Below, piece after piece: positions 53,001-62,000 of a DNA stretch of 64,000 nucleotides. Every line of letters begins with the position of its first letter. Position 1 is the first letter of the stretch. Both the position numbers and the translations under genes were made by a program. The notes beneath the pieces are model-generated. The model made no database searches and was not told where the DNA came from. It saw only the letters and a program-made list of their open reading frames with translations. Origin of the DNA: Flavobacterium endoglycinae (GTDB lineage: Bacteria > Bacteroidota > Bacteroidia > Flavobacteriales > Flavobacteriaceae); the NCBI RefSeq assembly GCF_017352115.1, contig NZ_CP071448.1:4265001-4329000 (forward strand), in the 5' to 3' direction.

Positions 53001-55604
53001 AAAGATTATACTTTATGGCAGATTAATCAGAAACAGAATGAAAAGTATCTGGAATCTGAAAAATTTTGGCTAGAACAATTTCAAGGAGATATACCAATAT
53101 TAAATCTACCAGGATTTAAGAAACGTCCGTTAATTCAAACTTACAACGGTACTACTATTAATCATAGTTTTTCAAAAGATTTTCTAAATAGATTAAAAAT
53201 ATTTTCTGCCCAGAATGATGTTACTCTTTTTATGACATTAATAACTGGTATAAAGTCTTTATTATATAAATATACAGGACAGCAGGATATTATAATTGGT
53301 ACTCCAGTGGCAGGCCGAGATCATTATGATCTGGAGAATCAAATAGGATTGTATCTGAACACAATAGCCGTAAGAACATCTTTTTTAGAAAGAAATCCTT
53401 TTTTAGAAGCCTTAAATAGAGAAAAAGAAGTTTTGGCTTTGGCTTATGAACATCAGAACTATCCTTTTTTTGATTTGGTAAATAATCTGAGTTTAAGACG
53501 CGACCGAAGCAGATCAGCTTTATTTGATGTAATGATCGTTTTGCAAAATCAGAGACAAATTAAAAATCTTGCTCATGAGGAAAAAATAGCAGCATTAAAA
53601 GTTGAAAATTATCCGTTTGAAAGTAAAACGGCACAATTTGATATTAGTTATGCCTTTACAGAAAACGAAGAAGGATTGTCACTTAGTATTCAGTACAATA
53701 CTGATGTTTATGATGAATTTCTGATTCAAAGGATGTTTCCCCATTTTGAAAAATTGATGGTGGAAGCAGTCGAGAATCCTGCCAAAACTATTGAAGAAAT
53801 AAAATATATAACTCCTGAAGAAAATTACTTAGTAACTGCACAATTTAATGCATCTGATATTGAATATCCACAAGGCAAAACAATAACAGATCTATTTGAA
53901 GACCAAGTACTAAAAACACCAAATGCAACAGCTGTAGTATTTGAAAATCAAAATAATACATATTTAGAAGTTAATATTGATTCTAATAAACTAGCTGATT
54001 ACTTAAGAAAAGAATATGATATTAAGCCAAATGATTTGGTGGGCATTAAGTTAGACAGAAATGAAAGATTGCCGGCTGTTTTATTGGCTGTATTAAAAGC
54101 GGGTGGAGCTTATGTGCCAATTGATAAAAATTACCCTAAAGAGCGAATAGAATATATTGAGAAAGATAGTAATAGTAAGGTAATTATCGACAACGATTTT
54201 TTACAACGTTATGATCTTGTAAAAGAAAATTTCAGTTCAGAAAATCTGCCAATTGTAAACAAAGAAACAGATTTAGCATACATTATTTACACTTCTGGAA
54301 CAACGGGAAATCCAAAAGGAGTAATGATAGAGCACAGAAATGCGGTTGAATTAATTAACTGGTCTAAAAGAGAATATGATTTATCAAAATTCGAAATTGT
54401 ATATGCAGTTACTTCATACTGCTTTGACCTTTCGGTTTATGAATTTTTCTTTACGCTTACAACTGGTAAAACGCTTCGTGTTTTAAAAAATGCATTGGAA
54501 ATCGAGAACTATCTAAATGTTGATAAAAATGTATTACTAAACACAGTTCCATCTGTAGTTAGAAAATTACTGACAGATAAGGTTTCGCTGGATAATGTAA
54601 ATGTTATCAATATGGCTGGTGAAGCACTTTCTGTAGATATTGTCAATCAACTTCCTTTAGAATCCATTGAAGTTAGGAATTTATATGGTCCATCTGAAGA
54701 TACTACTTACAGCACTTGTTATTTAGTAACATCAAAAAAAGATCAGTCAGTTTCTATAGGCCGTCCTATATCCAATACAAAAATATGGATTTTGGATGAA
54801 TTTTATTCTCCGGTTCCAGTGGGAGTATCTGGAAGTATTTATATATCAGGAAACGGACTTGCAAGAGGATATCTTGATAAACCAGATTTAACTTCGGCTA
54901 AATTCATAAACAATCCTTTTGCTGAAGGAGAAAGAATGTATGATACCGGCGATTTAGGGTATTGGCTTCCAGATGGAAATATTGAATTTCTAAAAAGAAA
55001 AGACGACCAGGTTAAAATTCGCGGTTACCGAATCGAATTGGGAGAAATTGAAACAGCAATTGCCAATTTTTCAGCATTGATTACTGCCGCTGCAGTTTTG
55101 GTAAAGGAAGAAAACAATGAGAAAACTTTAGCAGCTTATTATACAACATCAGGTTTGGTTGATAAAGCCGAAATAAGAAATTATCTAGGCAGCAAACTTC
55201 CTGAATATATGATTCCTAATTATTATATAGAATTAGAATCTTTTCCATTAACACCAAATGGAAAATTAAATAAAAATGCCTTTCCGTCTATATCTGGAAA
55301 TGATGTGATTCACAAACAATATACTGCTCCAAAAAATCAAATCGAACAAGAATTGGTTGAAATCTGGCAGCAAATTCTAGGAGTTAATAACATTGGAACA
55401 ACCGATGACTTTTTTCAGCTTGGAGGACACAGTTTAAAAGCCATGGAGCTGCTGTCAATCATTCATAAAAAATTTGATTTAACCATTAAGCTTGATACGC
55501 TTTTTTCAACACCAACAATTGAAAATCTTGCTGTTACCATTGAGAATACAAAATGGCTTCAAGAAGTAGATGATGATCAATCTGTAAACCACTTAATTAT
55601 TTAA
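50061..55604 (+). CDS. Nonribosomal peptide synthetase, two modules (half C)-A-T-C-A-T
   Basis: 1847 residues. Residues 1-~220 look like only the C-terminal lobe of a condensation domain (starting KEYWHKK) and have no HHxxxDG, so this is probably the loading end. A1 (~240-720) has YIIYTSGTTGRPKG (~368), NLYGPSEDTTYS, YDTGDL and RKDHQVKLRGYRIEL. T1 is FFELGGHSL (~747-755). C2 (~810-1240) has an intact HHIIGDG (~941). A2 (~1265-1720) has YIIYTSGTTGNPKG and the same NLYGPSEDTTYS. T2 is FFQLGGHSL (~1784). Reading the specificity positions by eye gives DLYNNALTYK for both A domains, which I associate with alanine. There is no epimerase or thioesterase domain. It is the first gene of the operon; the next starts three bases after its stop. 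Confidence 0.93.
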   Translation: MHQINQKIAKEYWHKKTSNIVPQIENYSDVSSINHISIDAHDLSYFYKLTAENTIAEYTVLIALYNMLLQRYFEDCNTVGSNMIIDSKSLNVYFEFELIEKKTIKEFLQETREEIQTVYKYVSYSEDHSIFLNPDVNYIPFQFHYGIYEKQHDIAFGIMFHVEKELNKNLKISLEYSQQITDSKIATHFLTKFKEWLINLEINIDIPIFEIPVVSNLERENLLNKFSSENYENTISLAEIIEKQTYKTPENIAVVYKETVLTYQELNDQVNQFSDYLRKEYFIVKGDFVGIKVERTEKLLISILAVLKAGGIYVPIDINYPEDRIDYIEKDSNCKLVIDAQVYNQFLDNQNWYSKENNTLHRESSDPVYIIYTSGTTGRPKGVVITNKNAGTFINWASQEFNSESFDIVFAATSHCFDLSVYEMFYTLYEGRTIKILNNALEIGSELEKHKKILLNTVPSSMRSILEAGYSLENVTVINLAGEPFPVDIANKLVLTNAEIRNLYGPSEDTTYSTYYQLSKEKKYTSSIPIGKPITNTQAYILDDNLQLVPEGIIGRLYLSGDGIADGYLNQAALTSQKFIDNPFCLGQKMYDTGDLAKWQEDGNLAYFGRKDHQVKLRGYRIELAEIENALLSFSDTIKQAVAAVKKNNEEDVLAVYYIESEKNNRVALREYLAKQLPAYMVPSYFVKIESVPLTPNGKVNKEALPEITDSLIVKRDYKAPGDEIEKALTEIWEQVLGVAPIGVNDHFFELGGHSLMISQIINLMYKKLNKSVSYKIFYTNPTIEGLRKVLKTEVYSPIPSADFRNSYPLTASQQRLWILSQLEGGSLAYNMPFVVKLTGNIDKYKFQESFRLLIERHEILRTYFKAGESGEINQFIKSAASSSDFVITEEDFSSVHNQEEKILEYFQERNNIAFNLEKSPLIRASLVKSKENEHLFFLSMHHIIGDGWSMELLVSEIVKTYNALTAGSLIELPELKIQYKDYTLWQINQKQNEKYLESEKFWLEQFQGDIPILNLPGFKKRPLIQTYNGTTINHSFSKDFLNRLKIFSAQNDVTLFMTLITGIKSLLYKYTGQQDIIIGTPVAGRDHYDLENQIGLYLNTIAVRTSFLERNPFLEALNREKEVLALAYEHQNYPFFDLVNNLSLRRDRSRSALFDVMIVLQNQRQIKNLAHEEKIAALKVENYPFESKTAQFDISYAFTENEEGLSLSIQYNTDVYDEFLIQRMFPHFEKLMVEAVENPAKTIEEIKYITPEENYLVTAQFNASDIEYPQGKTITDLFEDQVLKTPNATAVVFENQNNTYLEVNIDSNKLADYLRKEYDIKPNDLVGIKLDRNERLPAVLLAVLKAGGAYVPIDKNYPKERIEYIEKDSNSKVIIDNDFLQRYDLVKENFSSENLPIVNKETDLAYIIYTSGTTGNPKGVMIEHRNAVELINWSKREYDLSKFEIVYAVTSYCFDLSVYEFFFTLTTGKTLRVLKNALEIENYLNVDKNVLLNTVPSVVRKLLTDKVSLDNVNVINMAGEALSVDIVNQLPLESIEVRNLYGPSEDTTYSTCYLVTSKKDQSVSIGRPISNTKIWILDEFYSPVPVGVSGSIYISGNGLARGYLDKPDLTSAKFINNPFAEGERMYDTGDLGYWLPDGNIEFLKRKDDQVKIRGYRIELGEIETAIANFSALITAAAVLVKEENNEKTLAAYYTTSGLVDKAEIRNYLGSKLPEYMIPNYYIELESFPLTPNGKLNKNAFPSISGNDVIHKQYTAPKNQIEQELVEIWQQILGVNNIGTTDDFFQLGGHSLKAMELLSIIHKKFDLTIKLDTLFSTPTIENLAVTIENTKWLQEVDDDQSVNHLII

Positions 55605-55607
55605 TTT

Positions 55608-58600
55608 ATGGAAACAATTGCATTACTTAAAGAATTAAGAGCAGAAGGAATTGCCGTAAAAATTGTTGATGATCAATTGAAAGTATCTCTTTTAAAAGAA
55701 GGGATAGCTAATGATATTGTCGAAAAAGTAAAAAATAATAAGTTCCAGATTATTGATTATTTGAAATCTATTGAGCAAGACAAATTTCAACATATTCCGC
55801 AGATACATAGTGCGGAAAACTATTCGGTATCAAATGCCCAATTTAGAATTTGGTTTGAATCACAGTCAAAAAGCGCTTCTCTGGCTTATAATATTCCGTT
55901 TGAATTAAAACTAAAAGGAGATTATGACAAAGTAATTTTAGAAAACAGCTTATTGTCTGTAATTAAAAGACATGAAATATTACGAACGGTATTTAAAGTC
56001 AACAAAGACAATGAATTAAAGCAGTACGTATTGTCTGCAGATGCAATAAAATTCAATCTGGAGTATAAAGACTTTTCTACTAGCGATAAGTTTTCTGAAG
56101 AAATAGAACAATATATCATTGCCTTAAATAATGAAGTTTTCGATCTGGAAAATGGTCCTTTGATTAAAGCTGCTCTTTTAAAATATCAAAGCGATGGTTA
56201 TTATTTCTATTGTAATATGCACCACATAATTTGTGATGCATGGTCTATTCCTATTCTTAAAAATGAAATAGCAATTACCTATAATGCATTAAAAAATAAC
56301 AATGAACCTTTATTACCAACATTACGAATTCAGTATAAAGATTACGCATCTTGGAGCATCGAAAACTTAAAACAAGCAGCTTTACTAAAACAGAAAGAGT
56401 ATTGGCTTGATAAATTTTCAGATACAATTCCTGTTTTAGATTTGCCTCTTAAAAATATTCGTCCTGCTGTAAAAACGCATAATGGAAGTACTTTAAAAAC
56501 CTATTTCGATAATCATACTGCCGAATTAATACAAGCTTATAAAAAGAATAGTACAGGTTCACTGCATATGATTATTGCAGCATCACTTCATGTAATGCTT
56601 TCTAAATATTCTGGAAATAACGATACGGTAATTGGAAGTCCTTTTGCAGCAAGAGAGAATATTGATTTGAATAATCAAATAGGTTTTTATACCAACACAT
56701 TAGCAGTCAGAAATAATGTAGAAAAACAGGACTCTTTTACTACCTTTTTTAAGAAAGTAAAAAAATCATTGTTAGAAGCACATGCCAATCAACAGTATCC
56801 GTTTGAAGAATTGGTAAAGGAATTAAAATTGAAAAAAGATCCTTCTAGAACTCCTCTTTTTGATGTTATGCTGGTTGTTTTGTCTCAAGATAATACCGAT
56901 GAAGAAATAAATGAGAACGCTTCAGATTATATAACGAAGGGAAAAAACAACACTAGTAAATTTGATTTATTACTATCTGTAGAGGAAATTGGAAATCATT
57001 TACAACTTACAATAGAATATAATACAGATCTATTTGAAGAAAAATTTATTAAGCAATTTATCGTAAACTATAAAAAGCTGATTAGTCTTCTTTTACAAAA
57101 TCCTGACAAAAAAATAAATGAAGTAAATTACCTTGAAGGATATTCAGGAATTCAGAATTATGATATAAATACAGCTCGATACAAAAAGGACACGGTTATT
57201 GCATTTTTCGAAAATCAAGTAAAAATAACCCCAGATAAAACGGCTTTACGATATAATGATGTTGTAATTACGTATCGCCAGTTAAATAACTATTCCAATC
57301 AGATTGCGGCACATTTACGAGAAAATCATAATGCTGGACCAGGAAAAAACATTGGTGTTTTATTAAACCGTTCTCATTACAATGTTATTGCCATGATTGG
57401 TGTTATTAAATCAGGAGCATGTTACGTACCTATTGATAACAAATACCAAGATGACCGTAAAAATTATATTTTAAACGATGCTTCGATTAATCTTATACTT
57501 ACTAGTTCAGATATTACATTTACTGCAAGTGCTGCTGCTGATTTAATATATCTGGATCAATTTAAATATTCAGAGGATATCGCTGAAAACCTACCCGTTT
57601 TAAATACACTAGAAGATGCCTCGTTTATTATATATACTTCAGGATCAACTGGAAACCCAAAAGGCGTAATTCAGACACACAAAATGTTGTCGAATCTAGT
57701 CCAGTGGAACATACATAATTCAGGTATTACAACCGGACTAAAACATTTACAATACACTTCATTTAGTTTTGATGTATCGCTTCAAGATGTGTGGTTTGTG
57801 CTAAGCGGTGGCGGAATGCTGTATGTTACGCCGGAATCTATGAAATTAGATTTTACCAGCCTTTCAGATTATATTTTAAACAATAAGATAGAAGTTCTTA
57901 CATTCCCATTTTCAGCATTATCAGGTTTTTTCGATTTTGTTGATCAGAACTTTTTTGATGATCATCATTTAAAACACATCATATCATCTGGAGAGCAATT
58001 GATTATAGGAAACTCACTAGAAAAATTTCTTATCCAGTTTCCAGATGTAGTGCTGCACAACCATTATGGTCCTTCAGAAACTCATGTCGTTACCAGTTAT
58101 TCGGTTTCAGGAAAAGAAGAGAATATATTAAATTATATGCCAATTGGAAAACCGCTGCCTAATACTACAATTCACCTTTTAGATGAGAATCTACAGCCAG
58201 TGCCTGAAAAGGTAATAGGCGAAATTTATATTGGTGGTGCGAATTTGGCAAAAGGCTATGTAAATCTGCCAGAATTAACCAAAAACCGATTTATTTCAAA
58301 TCCATTTAATTCTTCTCAAAAGTTATACAAAACAGGCGATCTCGCTTATTTAGATTATTCAGGAAACATCATTTATCTGGGAAGAAACGATACTCAGGTT
58401 AAAATAAGAGGTTACCGAATTGAACTCGAAGCCATCGAACTTACGGTATATATGTTTTCAGATTTATTGGAACATTTAGTGGTAGAATCTAAACCTATAA
58501 ACAACGAGAATGTACTTGTGGTTTACTACGTATCAAAAGAAGAATTGAATAAAAATGAAATCATGCATTTTTTAAAGTCAAAACTTCCTGATTACATGAT

Positions 58601-59018
58601 TCCGGGATTCTTCGTTAAGCTTGAAAAAATACCATTGACCCTGAATGGAAAAGTAGACAGAAAAGCGCTTCCTGATGTTGATTTAAATATAAGATCATCA
58701 GTAGAATATGTCGCGCCAGTTACAGAAACAGAAAAACAATTAGCTGTTATCTGGAAAGAAATTCTGCATGTAGAAAAAGCTGGTGTAACGGATAATTTTT
58801 TTGAATTAGGCGGACATTCTCTCAATATCGTAAAAATGATTTACAAGATCAATGAAGTCTTCGGAATCAAATTAAAAATAAAAGATGTCTTTACTTTTCA
58901 AAATATACAAGAACTAGCAAAATCAATAGATGATGAAATAATTTTTAATAAAGGCATCGCAAATACGATAACAGTAGAAGTTTCTGCTAACCAAAACACA
59001 GAAATATGGGAGATTTAA
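55608..59018 (+). CDS. Nonribosomal peptide synthetase, one module C-A-T
   Basis: 1136 residues. An N-terminal TubC-type docking domain (about 1-55; LLKELRAEGIAVKIVDDQLKV in two steps) should bind the C terminus of the preceding synthetase. The condensation domain (~65-500) carries HHIICDA at ~204-210, with Ala instead of the usual final Gly. The A domain (~525-960) has FIIYTSGSTGNPKG (~674), NHYGPSETHVV, YKTGDLAYL and RNDTQVKIRGYRIEL. The T domain has FFELGGHSLN (~1064). By eye, the specificity residues read about DVQTISHVVK, closest to the proline code I remember (DVQFIAHVVK) but with two changes, so the substrate is uncertain. The stop overlaps the next gene's ATG by one base. Confidence 0.92.
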   Translation: METIALLKELRAEGIAVKIVDDQLKVSLLKEGIANDIVEKVKNNKFQIIDYLKSIEQDKFQHIPQIHSAENYSVSNAQFRIWFESQSKSASLAYNIPFELKLKGDYDKVILENSLLSVIKRHEILRTVFKVNKDNELKQYVLSADAIKFNLEYKDFSTSDKFSEEIEQYIIALNNEVFDLENGPLIKAALLKYQSDGYYFYCNMHHIICDAWSIPILKNEIAITYNALKNNNEPLLPTLRIQYKDYASWSIENLKQAALLKQKEYWLDKFSDTIPVLDLPLKNIRPAVKTHNGSTLKTYFDNHTAELIQAYKKNSTGSLHMIIAASLHVMLSKYSGNNDTVIGSPFAARENIDLNNQIGFYTNTLAVRNNVEKQDSFTTFFKKVKKSLLEAHANQQYPFEELVKELKLKKDPSRTPLFDVMLVVLSQDNTDEEINENASDYITKGKNNTSKFDLLLSVEEIGNHLQLTIEYNTDLFEEKFIKQFIVNYKKLISLLLQNPDKKINEVNYLEGYSGIQNYDINTARYKKDTVIAFFENQVKITPDKTALRYNDVVITYRQLNNYSNQIAAHLRENHNAGPGKNIGVLLNRSHYNVIAMIGVIKSGACYVPIDNKYQDDRKNYILNDASINLILTSSDITFTASAAADLIYLDQFKYSEDIAENLPVLNTLEDASFIIYTSGSTGNPKGVIQTHKMLSNLVQWNIHNSGITTGLKHLQYTSFSFDVSLQDVWFVLSGGGMLYVTPESMKLDFTSLSDYILNNKIEVLTFPFSALSGFFDFVDQNFFDDHHLKHIISSGEQLIIGNSLEKFLIQFPDVVLHNHYGPSETHVVTSYSVSGKEENILNYMPIGKPLPNTTIHLLDENLQPVPEKVIGEIYIGGANLAKGYVNLPELTKNRFISNPFNSSQKLYKTGDLAYLDYSGNIIYLGRNDTQVKIRGYRIELEAIELTVYMFSDLLEHLVVESKPINNENVLVVYYVSKEELNKNEIMHFLKSKLPDYMIPGFFVKLEKIPLTLNGKVDRKALPDVDLNIRSSVEYVAPVTETEKQLAVIWKEILHVEKAGVTDNFFELGGHSLNIVKMIYKINEVFGIKLKIKDVFTFQNIQELAKSIDDEIIFNKGIANTITVEVSANQNTEIWEI

Positions 59019-62000
59019 TGCTTAAACAAAGACTAGCCCGCTTAATCCAGAAAAAAGTAAGTTTTGAAGTGTCACAAGACAAACTTTTGGTAAAAGGCGA
59101 TCTGGCTGTGCTAAACGAAGAAGATAAACAGTTTTTAAAAGAAAATAAACAAGAGATCATTTCCTTAATTGAAAATGCATCCAGTGAAATTTCTTTGGTA
59201 AAAAATACCAATAAAGAAGACAGAATACCACTTTCTTTTTCGCAGCAAAGTCTTTGGCTTTTAGATAGAATCAATAACGGAAGTTCTCATTATAACCTTA
59301 CATCGGCTTTTAAATTAAAAGGCAGATTGGATTACAAGGCCTTAAATAAAGCTTTTACAAGCATTATCGAAAGACACGATACGCTTCGTAGTACCTTTTT
59401 TGTAGATAATTCTGGAGAACCTTTTCAAAAAATACAAAATGTAGAGAGCTTTACTATTGTTCCTGAAGAATTTGATACAGCTGACAGCACTATCGAATCC
59501 CAGCTTTTTGAAAAAATTGAAGAAGAAACCAATAAAATATTTGATTTAACTCAAGATCTATTAGTAAATGTTAGACTTTTTAAAGTAAATGCCAATGAGC
59601 ATTTCTTAATTGTAACGATGCATCATATTGCTTCAGATGGATGGTCAATTGGAATCTTCGTTAATGAAATCAGTATTCTTTATAATAGCTATTTAGAAGA
59701 AAAAACAAACGCACTGCCAGAATTAACCGTGCAGTATTCTGATTATGCAATTTGGCAGAGAAAAAGATTGCAGGGCAAGATTCTTGAAAAACAAATTGAT
59801 TATTGGAAAAATCTGCTGGCAGATTTACCAGTAATTCATAATCTTCCTTTAGATAATCCGAGACCATTTGTACAGACTTTTAATGGAAGTACCTATTATT
59901 CTAAAATAGAGGCAAAAACTCTAAAATCGCTATACAGTTTATGTAAGGCAGAATCAGCTACTCTTTTTATGGCTATTCACGCTGTGTTTAGTGTTTTATT
60001 AGCCCGATACAGTAATGCAAAAGATATTGTTGTAGGCACACCCATTGCTAACAGAGAAAAAGCTGAAATTGCAGGTCTGGTAGGATTTTTTATGAATCTT
60101 ATAGTACTACGCAGTGATTTGTCGCAAAATCCAAGTTTTATCGATTTACTGAGACAAAGCAAAAAAATGCTGGAAGAATCATATGATTATCAAGAACTTC
60201 CTTTCGAAAAATTAGTTGAAGAACTCAAAGTGAAAAGAAATTTAGGGCACAGTCCTTTGTTTCAGGTTTTACTTTCGCTTCAGAATAACGAACAAGAGCA
60301 GGTTGCATTAACAGATTTAACTTTAGAAACGGTCACTTATAAAAATACAAGAAGTGCTAAATATGATCTCAGCCTAAATATTATTGAGATTTCAGGAGAA
60401 CTTTCGCTTTCATGGGAATACAATACAGATCTTTTTAATGAAGAAACCATTGCTCGTATGGCGGGACACTTCGACACATTATTAAATTCTGTATTAGTAA
60501 ATCCGGACGAAAATGTTTTTAAAATCAACATGATCAGCGATAAAGATGCGGAAGATATATGTAAACATTTAGATGGAGAAGTATTAAATCTCACCGATGT
60601 TGAAGAGACGAACAGCCTTTTTGAATATCAGTTAAAAAATAATCCAGATAAAACCGCTGTAATCTGTGGTGGCGTATCATACACTTATAAAGCATTAGGA
60701 GAAAAAGTTGATTCGATTGCATCTCATTTAGTACAAAACGGAGTACAAAATAGTGATCGTGTTGGAATTTGTCTGCTTCGCAGTATCGAAATGGTTGCTT
60801 CAATTTTTGCATGTTTTAAAATAGGAGCGGCTTATATTCCACTTGATCCTGTTTATTCTTCTATTCGATTGAACCAGATCGTAAAAGATGCTGAGCCCAA
60901 GTGCATTATAACACATTCTGCTTTAAGAGAATTATATTTAAAAGAGATGTATGAAGATTTTATATATCTTGATAAACTTGATTTAACTGTAAATGATAAA
61001 GTGGTAATAAACTGCCATGATGAAAATACAGCTTACATAATTTTTACATCTGGTACAACAGGAAAACCAAAAGGAATTGAAGTAAGTCATGCCAATTTGA
61101 AAAATTTCTTAAAAGCACTCGATATTTCTTTTGGAACAGAAACGAGACAAAACTGGCTTGCACAAACAAGCATGAACTTTGATATTTCTGTTTTAGAATT
61201 AATCTGGACGATTTCGAGAGGGCATCAAATTGTTTTACAACAGTCAAATCCTTTCAAGCTGCTTTCTTCAGACAATATCTCACAAACTAAGAATCTGGAC
61301 TTTAGTATTATGTTTTTTGGCGCAGATAAAGAAAACGATGCCCAGAAATACAATTTACTTCTCGAAACAGCAAAATATGCAGATAAAAATGATTTTACTG
61401 CGATTTGGACGCCTGAAAGACATTTTGGCGAGTTTGGAGGCTTATTTCCAAGTCCATCAGTTTTAGGTTCTGCTATATCTGTTTTAACAGAAAAAATAAA
61501 AGTACGTTCCGGAAGTGTCGTTCTTCCCCTGCACGACCCAATTAGAGTGGCAGAAGAATGGGCTGTTATTGATAATTTGAGCAATGGACGCACAGGAATT
61601 AGTATTGCATCTGGCTGGCATCCAAACGATTTTGTTTTTTCAAATTCAAATTATGAAGCGCGTCATATTGAAATGCGTGAAAAAATTACTGAACTCAAAA
61701 AACTTTGGGAAGGACATTCTGTGATAAGAAAAAATGGAACAGGCCAAGATTTTGAAATTACAATCAGACCCGAACCCATACAAAAACAATTGCCACTTTG
61801 GATTACCGCAGCCGGAAATCCAGAAACTTTTAAATATGCAGGAGAAATTGGAGCAAATGTACTTACACATATGCTTGGCCAGTCCTTAGAAAAATTAGCA
61901 GAAAACATTGCAGTTTATCATAAAGCACTGAAAGAAAATGGTTTTACTGTAGAAGATAAAACAGTTTCATTGATGCTGCATACCTATATCGATGCTGATC

